A DNA stretch of 64,000 nucleotides from NCBI GenBank assembly GCA_018669475.1, contig JABHCC010000163.1, positions 1-64,000 of the forward strand, written 5' to 3'. The notes under the pieces are model-generated. The model had not been told where the DNA came from. It did no database searches and saw only the letters and a program-made list of their open reading frames with translations. The position numbers were made by a program, and so were the translations under genes. The stretch is from Bacteroidota bacterium. GTDB taxonomy: Bacteria > Bacteroidota > Bacteroidia > Bacteroidales > UBA12481. Positions 47,083-56,538 of the stretch are shown piece after piece. The first letter of the stretch is position 1, and each line of letters starts with the position of its first letter.

Positions 47083-48687
47083 ATGAGAAAAAGCCTGACT
47101 ATTTTGGTGTTAGTGTTACTGGCGACAAATTGTACCCAACCAGAACAAATCCTTTCCTGGGAGGAACAAAGAGAACAATATGAGTTTCCTGCTTGGTTCG
47201 AAGAGGCCCGATTTGGTATCTGGGCCCATTGGGGAGCACAAACTCAACCTAATCTTGGAGGTGGATGGTATGCCAGACATATGTACATGCAGGATGTTGG
47301 TAATCAGCAGTGGGGCAAGAATGCTAATCCTTACCACCTGGAGACATATGGACACCCATCAGAAATTGGATACAAGGATGTACTCAATGAGTGGAAAGCA
47401 GAGAATCTGGATACCGATGCTCTCTTGAAATACTTCAAAAGCATTGGCGCAAAATACTTTGTTATCCTGGCGAACCATCACGATCATTTCGACAATTTCA
47501 ACTCCAGCTATCATCTCTGGAATTCTGTAAACATGGGTCCTAAAAAAGATATCGTGGCAGAATTTGAAAAATCTACAAAAAAATACAAGATTCCATTTGG
47601 TGTAAGTTCTCATGATGACAGGTATCTGGGATGGTGGTTACCAGCTTTTGGCTCCGATACATCAGGTTTTTATGAGGGAGTACCTTATGACGGCCATATG
47701 ACTATAGAAGACGGGATAGGCAAATGGTGGGAAGGACTGGATCCGGCTGATTTATATGGACTTCCACCAGAAAAAAGAACCCCGGAATGGATTGAATCAG
47801 TAAAAAAGAATTGGGTATTGCGTCATACAGAATTAGTTACAAATTACGATATAGACTTCCTCTGGTTTGACGGATATGGATTCCCTTACGGAGACTATGG
47901 TCAGGAAGTTTGTCAGGCATACTTCAATCACAGTCTTAATACGCATGGAAAAATCAAAGGCATTGTTGCAGGAAAATTCCATGAAGAACCATCTACCGTA
48001 AAAGATATAGAAAGAGGTGGATCAAATGAAATATTGGATTATCCCTGGCAGGGAACACTTACTTTTGGCTCTTGGTTCTATAAAAATGATCGTCCTATCA
48101 GACATAATGCCAGAACCGTTATTGAAATGCTAACTGACATGATCAGCAAGAATGGAAACATGTTGCTCAATGTAGAGCTTAGGCCGGATGGAACAATTCC
48201 TCCTGATCACAAAATAATTCTCGATGATATTGGAGCCTGGATAAAACTCAACCAGGAAGCTATCTATGCCAGTAAACCATGGGAAATATTTGGCGATAAT
48301 TTGAATTCCAGTCTTAAAATCCTTGAGGAACAAAACATTGGCGAAGCTGATCTGAAAGCATTGAAAGAACAAGCCAAAGCTGAACACTTCAATGAAAGGA
48401 CTGTTGAAAGTCTTCCTTATGGTCCGACGGAAGTTCGATTTACTACAAATAAAAATGATTTGTACATATTCGTTTTAAATCCTGCCACCGGACCAATACA
48501 TTTACCATCATTGGGATCAGATTCTGATTATTCTCCAAACCGTATCAAATCAATTTCGATGATTGGCAGCAAAGAATCCATCAAGTATGATCAAACAGAA
48601 AATGAGCTTATTTTGTATATCCCTGAAAACAGACCCAATCAATATACAACGGTATTTAAAGTACGAGGTATTTTACCCAAACAATAA
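47083..48687 (+). CDS. GH29 alpha-L-fucosidase, first copy
   Basis: 534 aa. The leader (LTILVLVLLATNC) may be a lipobox with an unusual Asn before Cys. The GH29 pattern includes FPAWFEEARFGIWAHWGAQTQPNLGGGWYARHMY, FVILANHHDHFDNFNS and IDFLWFDGYGF, where Asp263 is the predicted nucleophile. Further on are QGTLTFGSWFY and MISKNGNMLLNVELRPDG, which are GH29 hallmarks. The enzyme would remove terminal alpha-L-fucose with retention. Length fits the family. The second GH29 at 50.2 kb is much diverged, so the two probably act on different linkages. Confidence 0.92.
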   Translation: MRKSLTILVLVLLATNCTQPEQILSWEEQREQYEFPAWFEEARFGIWAHWGAQTQPNLGGGWYARHMYMQDVGNQQWGKNANPYHLETYGHPSEIGYKDVLNEWKAENLDTDALLKYFKSIGAKYFVILANHHDHFDNFNSSYHLWNSVNMGPKKDIVAEFEKSTKKYKIPFGVSSHDDRYLGWWLPAFGSDTSGFYEGVPYDGHMTIEDGIGKWWEGLDPADLYGLPPEKRTPEWIESVKKNWVLRHTELVTNYDIDFLWFDGYGFPYGDYGQEVCQAYFNHSLNTHGKIKGIVAGKFHEEPSTVKDIERGGSNEILDYPWQGTLTFGSWFYKNDRPIRHNARTVIEMLTDMISKNGNMLLNVELRPDGTIPPDHKIILDDIGAWIKLNQEAIYASKPWEIFGDNLNSSLKILEEQNIGEADLKALKEQAKAEHFNERTVESLPYGPTEVRFTTNKNDLYIFVLNPATGPIHLPSLGSDSDYSPNRIKSISMIGSKESIKYDQTENELILYIPENRPNQYTTVFKVRGILPKQ

Positions 48688-48845
48688 AACATAATCTTGA
48701 TTTGTTCTCTCCATTGTAATCAGGCCCTATACTAATTGAAAAGAAATTTCCGTACTCCTCTGCGCCAGAATAATTCTAATACAACTTTTCAGCAGTATGG
48801 CAAAGTGTATCATGTTTTGGTAGTGAATAAAAGATATAAAACCAA

Positions 48846-48853
48846 TACCTTTG
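48846..48853 (+). promoter_or_regulatory. Candidate -7 promoter element of DEAD-box gene
   Basis: TACCTTTG matches TAnnTTTG, 25 bp upstream of the helicase ATG at 48878. A TTTTG lies 26 bp upstream, longer than the usual spacer. Confidence 0.45.
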
Positions 48854-48877
48854 CAGGTCTAATTAAGATCAAAACTC

Positions 48878-50038
48878 ATGTCTTTTGAATCCATGGGCTT
48901 AGCACCCTATCTGCTTAACACTTTAAGCAGCCAAAAATACGACCAAGCATACCCCATTCAGAATGAAGCCATTCCAGCGATACTAAATAAAAGAGATGTT
49001 CTTGGCATTGCACCTACCGGATCTGGGAAAACAGCCAGTTATGTTTTACCGGTTTTGATGAATCTCCAGGAAAAAAATGACATCAAGAACCGGCATATAG
49101 AAGTACTTGTGTTGGTACCAACAAGAGAACTTGCTGCTCAGGTAAGCGAGGTTTTCAATATATTTAGTAAAAACCTACCCAATCCTGTTAATACACTGGC
49201 TGTTTTTGGTGGGGTTTCTATTAACCCACAAATGATGGCCATTCAAGGTGTTCGAATTCTGGTCGCTACACCGGGACGTCTATTGGAATTGATTGAATCC
49301 AATGCTGTACACATTAGTGAAATCAAAACACTAATTCTGGATGAGGCTGATAAAATGCTAAATATGGGATTTAAGATGCAAATTGAACGCATTTTTGAAT
49401 TGCTGCCCCCTGAGCGACAGAATCTATTATTCTCTGCAACCTTGAGTGATGATGCAGGTAAAATCTCCACTATTCTTTTAAAAAATCCGCATGTCATTAA
49501 ACTGGGGACAAAAGAATATGACATAGAACTAATCAAACAATCCGCTTACATGGTATCCGAAGATAAAAAGGGTCCATTATTGCGTTACCTGATCAATCAC
49601 AATAACTTGCAACAGGTTCTGGTATTTACGTCTTCCATATTTAAGGCTGAAAGTGTGGTTAACAAACTGGTTAAAAATGGAATCGATGCTGAAGCAATTC
49701 ATGGCAAGAGAAGCCAGCATGCCCGAACGGAGGTACTGAGACAGTTCAAAAACGGAAAATTACGCGTCATGGTAACCACAGATTTGCTTGCTCGTGGAAT
49801 AGATATTGAATTCCTGCCGCACGTGATTAATTACGAACTTCCACGCTCACCAAAAGATTATATCCACCGGATCGGCAGGACAGGACGTGCTGAATCACCC
49901 GGAGAGGCCATATCCATAATTACTCCGGAAGAACTCCCTCATTTCAAGGTCATTCAAAAGAAAATGGGAAAAGTAATTCCCCTGACAGAAAGCCTTAAAG
50001 GCATAGATATCTTTGGTAATAATCATAGGGGTAGCTGA
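48878..50038 (+). CDS. DEAD-box RNA helicase, RhlE-like
   Basis: 386 aa, the two RecA-like domains only. Motifs in order: Q motif near YPIQNEAIP, motif I APTGSGKT (45-52), PTRELA (81-86), TPGRL, DEAD (155-158), SAT (186-188), then VFTSS, TTDLLARGID and HRIGRTGR. The absence of a long basic C-terminal tail suits the shorter RhlE-like members that act in ribosome assembly or mRNA turnover, often cold-induced. It stands alone between two fucosidase genes and is unrelated to them by function. The symbol is not certain. Confidence 0.93.
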   Translation: MSFESMGLAPYLLNTLSSQKYDQAYPIQNEAIPAILNKRDVLGIAPTGSGKTASYVLPVLMNLQEKNDIKNRHIEVLVLVPTRELAAQVSEVFNIFSKNLPNPVNTLAVFGGVSINPQMMAIQGVRILVATPGRLLELIESNAVHISEIKTLILDEADKMLNMGFKMQIERIFELLPPERQNLLFSATLSDDAGKISTILLKNPHVIKLGTKEYDIELIKQSAYMVSEDKKGPLLRYLINHNNLQQVLVFTSSIFKAESVVNKLVKNGIDAEAIHGKRSQHARTEVLRQFKNGKLRVMVTTDLLARGIDIEFLPHVINYELPRSPKDYIHRIGRTGRAESPGEAISIITPEELPHFKVIQKKMGKVIPLTESLKGIDIFGNNHRGS

Positions 50039-50150
50039 ACCCACTTTGAATGATTCTTCATACTTTCAAAGATGAGTATGTGTGTGACCTTTTATGCGGG
50101 CATTTAGTTATTTTCGTCAAGAATATTGAAAATTATTTATCCTCTCCAAT

Positions 50151-51566
50151 ATGATAAAACACTTAATAGTAATATTTGCTTTGTCATCCATTTTAGCTGG
50201 ATGCATTTCTGAGTCAGGCATTGAGCCGGAAGCATTTTTCCCCATTCCAAATCAAGCTCAACTAAACTGGCATCAAGCAGAATACATCATGTTTGCTCAT
50301 TTTGGAATGAAGACCTTTTACCCTAGCAGCGATCACATGGGATACGGTCAAGAAGATCCCTCGAAATTTTATCCGGTTAATTTTGATGCTAAGCAATGGG
50401 TTGAAGCAGCAAAAGCTGGTGGGTTTAAGGGAATTGTTATCACAGCCAAGCACCATGATGGGTTTTGTAATTGGCAAACAGAAACTACTGGTCATTGTGT
50501 AAAATCATCTCCATGGAAGAACGGACAGGGTGATATCATTCGTGAATTGAGCGAGGCCTGCAGAGCTGGAGGTGTCTATTTTGGGATTTATGTATCGATT
50601 ATCGATAAACACTTTGAGCATGCAGGATCTCCAGAATTCGACAATTATGGAGAGTATTACTATGCCCAACTAAAGGAATTAAGCACACAGTATGGAGTTA
50701 TCGATGAATACTGGTTTGACGGATATAAAGCCGATGAGTTAAAGATGGATTATAGCAAGATTGCAGATTTAATCCGAGAAACACAGCCCACTGCAGTAGT
50801 CTATGAATCAGGTACTATGTCTGAGTTCCTACCGGATCGTAGTCTGGCCTGGCCGGGAAGACATGGAGGATTAGGTCCTGACCAGAACTATCGGGTTCTC
50901 ATTAACGAGCAGTTGCGCTGGTATCCATCAGAACCATCCATTATCCTTCAGGGTAACTGGTTTCATAACAATACACCCCTAATTGCTCTTGATCAGATAC
51001 AGAACTACTACCTCAGCTCAGTTGCTTATGGGGTGACACCTTTAATGAATATTTCTCCTAACACTGATGGATTAATTGATCAGGAAACTGTTGAAGGATT
51101 AATAGAATTCAAGGCATGGGTTGATCAACTTCACGATTCAGATCTCACCCAAAACGACCGGGTGAAAGTAAGTGCTGACAATCTCAGAGGCAAGTCCAGG
51201 AATTTCTCCCCAGAGATGCTTTTCGACAACAATCATGATACATATTTCGCTACCGATGACAGTGTTTTCAATGCGATAATCGATATAGATTTGGGATCTG
51301 TTCAAGAAATCAAAGGTTTCATTATTCAGGAGTATATACCCCTCGGACAAAGAATTGATGGATACAGTATTGCATGTCGTGTCGATGGAAAGTGGCAGGA
51401 AGTATTCTCCGGTATTAAGATTGGTTACAAGCGCATCATACTTGAGGGGAAAGCCTCTGCCAGCGAAATCAATTTCCCGGCAAGCGATGCCGTAAGGCTA
51501 GTCATTCACGATGCTTTGGCTTGTCCGCTCATTAGCACTTTAAAGGTTATTGGAGATTACCGATAG
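50151..51566 (+). CDS. GH29 alpha-L-fucosidase, second copy, with C-terminal discoidin-like domain
   Basis: 471 aa lipoprotein (LSSILAGC). The barrel shows MFAHFGMKTFYPSSDHMGYG, GFKGIVITAKHHDGFCNWQT, DEYWFDGYKAD with Asp190 as predicted nucleophile, and SSVAYGVTPLMNISPNTDGL. From about residue 340 a discoidin-like sugar-binding domain follows (DNNHDTYFATDD, VIHDA). This arrangement matches the GH29 branch that cleaves alpha-1,3/1,4-linked fucose. Subgroup and linkage are inference. Confidence 0.92.
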   Translation: MIKHLIVIFALSSILAGCISESGIEPEAFFPIPNQAQLNWHQAEYIMFAHFGMKTFYPSSDHMGYGQEDPSKFYPVNFDAKQWVEAAKAGGFKGIVITAKHHDGFCNWQTETTGHCVKSSPWKNGQGDIIRELSEACRAGGVYFGIYVSIIDKHFEHAGSPEFDNYGEYYYAQLKELSTQYGVIDEYWFDGYKADELKMDYSKIADLIRETQPTAVVYESGTMSEFLPDRSLAWPGRHGGLGPDQNYRVLINEQLRWYPSEPSIILQGNWFHNNTPLIALDQIQNYYLSSVAYGVTPLMNISPNTDGLIDQETVEGLIEFKAWVDQLHDSDLTQNDRVKVSADNLRGKSRNFSPEMLFDNNHDTYFATDDSVFNAIIDIDLGSVQEIKGFIIQEYIPLGQRIDGYSIACRVDGKWQEVFSGIKIGYKRIILEGKASASEINFPASDAVRLVIHDALACPLISTLKVIGDYR

Positions 51567-51592
51567 TACATCAGATCATTTCTTGGCGCATA

Positions 51593-54550
51593 TTATTCAA
51601 CAATGATCTCATCAGCAAAAATCCAGGCCTTGCCTCCAGAACTAAGGTGCCACTCGGGAGTTAAACCAATATTTTTTGCTTTTATTCGGATAAACCGGAT
51701 CGATGCATTCAGCTCAATCGAAAAGTCTTTGATCTGTATCCCTCCGACCATCCTGGAGTAATCGTTTTTAATGGTCTGTATAGTTTCCCACTTTTTGCCA
51801 TTTACAGAGACCTCATATTGAATCACTACCGGATAAAAAATCCAGGAGTCAATGTCCTGAAAACAACCCAGAGTAATACTTTTCACCCGCTGAACACTAC
51901 CCAAATCAACTGTGGCATCCAGATCATGTGCTTCATATCCCTGCCATGATGAATTGCGAAAGTTATAACTACCCCGATACCCATCAATCAAGGCCTGATC
52001 ACCTCCAGCTTTGTAATTATCGTGGTAAGCCGTTCCTATTGTTATCGTTCTGCCTTTCACCCGCTTCGTGAATTTCAAAGTAGTGACCAGACTGGGAGGA
52101 AATCCATCCCTATAAATGCGTGCATTCAAAGTTGTGCTCTCACAGATAGTGATAGGACCCAAATACTGCTTAGTTTCCTTTGTAGGCTCACTACCATCAA
52201 GAGTGTAATAGATTTCTCCTGAATCTACATAGGTACCCAATCTTACCTGAGTGGAATCTGCAAATACCTGGTTCCCTTGCTGTAAATACGGAATCGGAGT
52301 GAACTTTGAATCTCCAATCGAGGAAACCGGTACATTTTCATTACTACTCCCCCATTCTCTATTGGGATTTGGACCCATTTCAAAAACCAGCTCTCCCCCT
52401 GCAACAATCTCTCCATGCCTGAGGTACGATCTGGTGAGTTCTTGTCCGTTTAAACTGACAGACTGTATATAATAATTATTTGAGGAAAGGTTTATTGCGC
52501 TTATTGTAAACTCCTTACTATCTGACAACTGGATAACAACTTTCTCGAAAGCCGGAGATCCAATGATATACTCATCCCTTCCGGGAGTGACGGGATAAAA
52601 GCCCATCGCCCCAAAAATATACCAGGAAGATAATTGTCCTAAATCATCATTTCCACATAAACCATCCGGAGTATGCTTGAAATAATCTCGTATTAGTTGC
52701 GAAACCAGCTTCTGGGTTTTCCAGGGCTCTCCAGAAAAATTATACAGATATGGTGCATGCATAGAGAATTCATCGCCCACATAGTAATAGCCTTTGTCAA
52801 ATAATACATCCAGGGCTTTCCCAAAGGCCTCCTGGCCTCCGTAAATATCCATCAATCCTGATACATCATGAGGAACAAGAAAGTTGTGATTCAACTTGTA
52901 AATATTGAGAGATTCCTCTGTATTCCCGGCCCATGTGCTAATAGAATTATCATCTTCAGCACCCCAGCTTCCGTCTGAATTTTTCGACCGTACCATTCTG
53001 GTATCGGGATCAATGACGTGTTTGTAATAGCTGGCCCGACGTATGAAGTATTCATAATCATCATCCCGACCCAGTGCTTTTGCCATCTGAGCTACACAAA
53101 AATCATCATAGGCAAATTCCAACGTCCGGGCTACTGGCTCCATGAAATTATCTCTCGAAACATATCCCAAATTCATAAAATTATGAATCCCAACCCGTGC
53201 CTGATAAAGATCCGTAGAGACCTTTGTGGCATTCTTTTTCATTGCTGCATAAGCTTGATCAGCATCAAAATCCCTAATTCCTTTCACATAGGCATCTGCC
53301 ACCACCGGATCGGCATGTGTTCCCATCATAACATTACTGTACCCGGGATTAGGAAGTTTGGGCATCCAACCTCCCTCATCATAAGCATTGAGCAGAGAAC
53401 TCACCAGCTTGCTGACCAACTCAGGATTAATCAGAACAAGCAAAGGATGCAATGAACGAAAAGTATCCCATAAAGAATAATCAGTATATAAACTGCCATC
53501 GTGAACCTGGCCATCAAAGGGAGAGTAATACCGGCCGTTTTCCTCCAGGCTCCTTGGCAACAACAGACAACGATACAGCGCCGAATAAAAGGCTGTTTTC
53601 TGTTCTTCACTCCCTTCAATTTGGATGCGACTTAACTCCTTGTCCCATATCGCTTGCGTGCTTTTCATCAGCCTATGAAAATCCCAGTCAGGCACCTCCT
53701 GATCCAGATTCACCCGAGCCTGTTCCAGACTAATAAAGGATGTCCCAACCTTGACATTAACCACATCACTTTCCAACAGTTGAAATGTCACATAAGCTCC
53801 GGTTTTATACTGCCCTGATACTTTATTCTGTCCTTCTGTGATCTGAACCGGTTGGCCAACGGAATCATTCATAAATACCCCAAAGGAATCAATGGGATGA
53901 TCAAAGCGAGCCACAAAATATCCTGCAAACTCAGGTGAGGTTCCCCTGCCCCTTGCTTTTGAATAGCCATAGACTTCATTTCTTTCCTGATCTATATGGA
54001 TAAATCCGCCATCCTGATAGAAATCAAAAAGAAGAAATGGAGTTTCATCCTGAGGATAAGTTAGACGAAAAAGACCACAATGTTTCCCGGCTGTAATCTC
54101 GGTTTTTATACGGTAATCCTTAAGGAAAACAGAATAATAGTGTGGTTTAGAAATTTCTTTTTTATGAGAGAACCGGGATGCTCTTTCTTCTGGATCAATC
54201 TGAAGATCACCTGTTAGTGGCATTAGTGTAACAGCCCCATAATCAAACATCACGGCTCCACTGGGATAATGGGTACCCCGAAATCCCTGTATCCGGGCCT
54301 TCTCACCCTCCTCATAAAAATAAGGTATTTGTCCGGTATTCGTTTGAGCAGTCCATTCAGTCATACCAGACGGCACACACACCCCAGGATAAGTATTTCC
54401 ATGTGGCAACTCAGTTCCAGCTAACTGAATCTGCTCCTGCCAGGGCTTAGTGCCAATCAAAGTATTCACATAATCAGACAAGTGAACATGCTCTCGGTAA
54501 CAACCAAGCAGCAACAAAACAATTAGCAAACTAAATAAACGAACTCTCAT
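51593..54550 (-). CDS. GH92-type alpha-mannosidase lipoprotein with accessory C-terminal domains
   Basis: 985 aa with lipobox VLLLLGC. GH92 features include VNTLIGT, ELPHGNTYPGVCVPSGMTEW, IQGFRGTHYPSGA, SLWDTFRSLHPLL, GGWMPKLPNPGYSNVMMGTHADPVVADAY and DDLGQLSSWYIFGAMGFYPVTPG. This region takes about 40-750. A chitobiase-like C-terminal domain (YYTLDGSEPTKETKQY, about 800-860) and a discoidin domain (about 865-985) follow. GH92 enzymes are Ca2+-dependent exo-mannosidases acting on N-glycans and mannans. The extra modules suggest surface display and glycan binding. It is convergent with the second GH29 gene. Confidence 0.92.
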   Translation of the reverse strand: MRVRLFSLLIVLLLLGCYREHVHLSDYVNTLIGTKPWQEQIQLAGTELPHGNTYPGVCVPSGMTEWTAQTNTGQIPYFYEEGEKARIQGFRGTHYPSGAVMFDYGAVTLMPLTGDLQIDPEERASRFSHKKEISKPHYYSVFLKDYRIKTEITAGKHCGLFRLTYPQDETPFLLFDFYQDGGFIHIDQERNEVYGYSKARGRGTSPEFAGYFVARFDHPIDSFGVFMNDSVGQPVQITEGQNKVSGQYKTGAYVTFQLLESDVVNVKVGTSFISLEQARVNLDQEVPDWDFHRLMKSTQAIWDKELSRIQIEGSEEQKTAFYSALYRCLLLPRSLEENGRYYSPFDGQVHDGSLYTDYSLWDTFRSLHPLLVLINPELVSKLVSSLLNAYDEGGWMPKLPNPGYSNVMMGTHADPVVADAYVKGIRDFDADQAYAAMKKNATKVSTDLYQARVGIHNFMNLGYVSRDNFMEPVARTLEFAYDDFCVAQMAKALGRDDDYEYFIRRASYYKHVIDPDTRMVRSKNSDGSWGAEDDNSISTWAGNTEESLNIYKLNHNFLVPHDVSGLMDIYGGQEAFGKALDVLFDKGYYYVGDEFSMHAPYLYNFSGEPWKTQKLVSQLIRDYFKHTPDGLCGNDDLGQLSSWYIFGAMGFYPVTPGRDEYIIGSPAFEKVVIQLSDSKEFTISAINLSSNNYYIQSVSLNGQELTRSYLRHGEIVAGGELVFEMGPNPNREWGSSNENVPVSSIGDSKFTPIPYLQQGNQVFADSTQVRLGTYVDSGEIYYTLDGSEPTKETKQYLGPITICESTTLNARIYRDGFPPSLVTTLKFTKRVKGRTITIGTAYHDNYKAGGDQALIDGYRGSYNFRNSSWQGYEAHDLDATVDLGSVQRVKSITLGCFQDIDSWIFYPVVIQYEVSVNGKKWETIQTIKNDYSRMVGGIQIKDFSIELNASIRFIRIKAKNIGLTPEWHLSSGGKAWIFADEIIVE

Positions 54551-54820
54551 CCAATCTTATTTATTACTTAAACTTATACTCATACTTGCAACTTACCCTT
54601 AAACCTTGAGGCTCAAGCCTTATCCCAATAAATCGCCCTCTCCTTCGTCAAGCATGAAACCCCAAACGCCCACAAAGCAATAGTCAACAACTAGAATTCC
54701 TGCATTAATTTTGACAAAACTAGCTCCTGATAATATATACCTTATGTTTGGTATTATTTTATTCATAATACAAATGTTGAATCATTCAAGCAATGTAGCA
54801 TGTATAGCTTTAGTACATAC
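54551..54820. other. Intergenic region beside gene remnants
   Basis: 270 bp between the GH92 start and the first remnant. AT-rich with no frame that looks coding and no clear hairpin. It must contain the GH92 promoter, but no convincing TAnnTTTG is seen. Confidence 0.4.
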
Positions 54821-55050
54821 TTATTTTATCTCAGTTACTATTTCCAACTCATCACCGCTCTCATAAGGACTGAAAACAACAGAGTAATTCTTTCCCATCG
54901 CCAAATCAAAGCCTTGAACCAAGCTGATCTCACCATTTTCAGAGATACGATATCGAAAATGATTCTTTTCTCCTTATTGCTTGTTATAGAAACCAAGTTA
55001 TGCTCCTTAGGAAATGGGCTTCCATCAGTATTGAGGTAAATACCGGAAAA
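54821..55050 (-). pseudogene. Frameshifted 3' remnant of an unknown gene
   Basis: On the minus strand one frame reads GIYLNTDGSPFPKEHNLVSI and continues to SNKEK, then the coding signal moves to the next frame as FRYRISENGEISLVQGFDLA and ends with DELEIVTEIK and a TAA at 54821. The shift lies near 54963-54975, in an AAGGAGAAAAG run, consistent with a short indel. There is no start codon. The peptide looks like the C-terminal beta-strand-rich end of a real protein, family unknown. Confidence 0.5.
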
Positions 55051-55087
55051 AAGAAAAGATTGGAATTACACAACCTTTTGAAGTAAA

Positions 55088-56023
55088 TTAGGCTGACGGT
55101 AAGTTAACTGTAACTTTTGTTCCTGCTTTTTGGGCACTACTTACCGACAATGTCCCACGATTTAAATCGACAAGCTCCTTGCATAAAAGTAAACCCAGCC
55201 CGGATCCTTTTTCTTCAGCTGTTCCATTTAAGGATCTTTCAACATATTCCTTTTTTTCTATAGTTGAGAGATTCTCAAAACCATCTGACAACAAGTTTAA
55301 ATAACCCAAGGTTGTATTAAAAGGATTGATTATGTCATGAGAAATCAACTTTAGAAACAAATCCTTAGATTCATTTATTCCTTTCAGTTCAGCATTGGCC
55401 TTCCTGAGCTCTTTCTGGCTAATTTTAAGCTCATTAATAGCTCGTATTCGCTTAAAAACAATTGAAAATAAATTACAGATAGATTCCAAAGTACGCTTAA
55501 TATCCTCATGCAATTTTCCTTCAAAGCACATTTCATTGGGCACAAAAAAAGTAGTACTCGCATAAATCTCATCACCTCCAGAGAAACCTATTGAATAAAC
55601 TCCCTGAATCTTTAGAAGTTTCTCTATCGCATGAGCAACAATCCGATTTATTTTCCCCATCGTAATATCATATATACCGTCTTCAAAGTAATGGAGCCTT
55701 CCTGACTTAAATGATACTACCTGATCTTCTGATAAGGCAGAGAACGGGAAATCAATATGAAAAGGATCTTTTCCTACAACCTTACCAACCTGCCTTCTGA
55801 AAGTAGACAAAACATTACTTTCAACAATCCGGAAATTCAACTTATCACTTTGCATAACAGATATGACATATGATAATCCGGGACTAACTTCAGCAATAGA
55901 TTTCTTTAGGAGTTTTAGGAGCTCAGACTCGTCATTAATTGACAATAAGCTGACCGCAAGCTCATTAAGGCCAACACTACTAATTTCACTTGCTGATTCC
56001 AACAATGGTTTATTAGTTCTCAT
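55088..56023 (-). pseudogene. Histidine kinase with excised ATPase core
   Basis: 311-codon open frame. A GAF-like sensor (about 10-190) and coiled linker precede FLKLISHDIINPFNTTLGY with the phospho-acceptor His229. Then the sequence jumps from KEYVERSLN (about 265) straight to GTAEEKGSGLGLLLCKELVD, which is the G2 box. The N-box, G1 box and ATP lid between them, about 100-130 residues, are missing. The junction maps to about 55213-55240. The frame is intact, so a protein may be made, but it cannot bind ATP normally. An in-frame internal deletion is the simplest explanation. Confidence 0.8.
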
Positions 56024-56130
56024 ATCTTATCTGCTTCAATAAATATAGGCAAAATTTGCCAAAATTCAAAGGAAGACTCGCTGACAACTATTCCTTTAAA
56101 TCATAAGCCAGCAAGAAGTCACCATGTGGG

Positions 56131-56217
56131 TTTTCGCTATACAAATATCCCACCTATATGATCGTCAATAAAGACGGAGAATTAGTACTACGTGATGCTG
56201 CCAGACCAAGTGAATGA
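56131..56217 (+). pseudogene. 3' remnant of a TlpA/thioredoxin-like gene
   Basis: On the plus strand the frame reads YKYPTYMIVNKDGELVLRDA then ARPSE and TGA at 56215-56217. The cis-proline segment (Y-P-T) followed by hydrophobic-N-K-D-G-E-L and a RPS end is typical for the C-terminal half of TlpA-like thiol-disulfide proteins in Bacteroidota. No active-site C-x-x-C part or start codon is present upstream. It is opposite in direction to its neighbours. Confidence 0.5.
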
Positions 56218-56232
56218 GGATTTTCGATTCGT

Positions 56233-56538
56233 TTAAGTCTCTGATCCTATAATTGACGGAAAGTTTGAGTACCAAATGGAAGTGAAACATACAAAAAGAA
56301 AAATAATTAATGTTCTTTTAGCTGTAAAGAAACGTGTCAATATATTGTTGGCTTTGGTTGTATAAAGTCCTCTAAATAATATGTAATTCCATGCAGGGCC
56401 ATACATATCCAATACATATCCTTTCCAGAAGGTTCCTAAATCAATCCATATTGTTGATAGGCTAATTCCTCCAAATATTAAAAGTGCAACCGCCCAATAT
56501 GGTGCAAATTTATCGTGTCTGCTTTTTATTTTTAACAT
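56233..56538 (-). CDS. Small membrane protein overlapping rsgA
   Basis: 101 aa from ATG 56538 (MLKIKSRHDKFAPYWAVALL). Upstream in-frame codons would extend it within rsgA but with no hydrophobic logic. It has three hydrophobic segments: WAVALLIFGGISLSTIWI, a middle one near YILFRGLY, and TLIIFLFVCFTSIWY. The start overlaps the rsgA 3' end by 29 bp. Family unknown. The same strand and overlap suggest co-transcription. Confidence 0.6.
   Translation of the reverse strand: MLKIKSRHDKFAPYWAVALLIFGGISLSTIWIDLGTFWKGYVLDMYGPAWNYILFRGLYTTKANNILTRFFTAKRTLIIFLFVCFTSIWYSNFPSIIGSET

Noticed and set aside
50044..50071. Hairpin after the DEAD-box gene as a terminator
   Set aside because: A 7-bp AT-rich stem with a 14-nt loop and no T-tract is too weak.
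53018..53455. 145-codon plus-strand open frame
   Set aside because: It lies fully inside the GH92 gene on the other strand; its Ile/Cys/His-rich composition is that of an antisense shadow.
54800..55039. 79-codon plus-strand open frame in the graveyard
   Set aside because: The opposite strand carries the better coding signal (frameshifted remnant); this frame is its complement.
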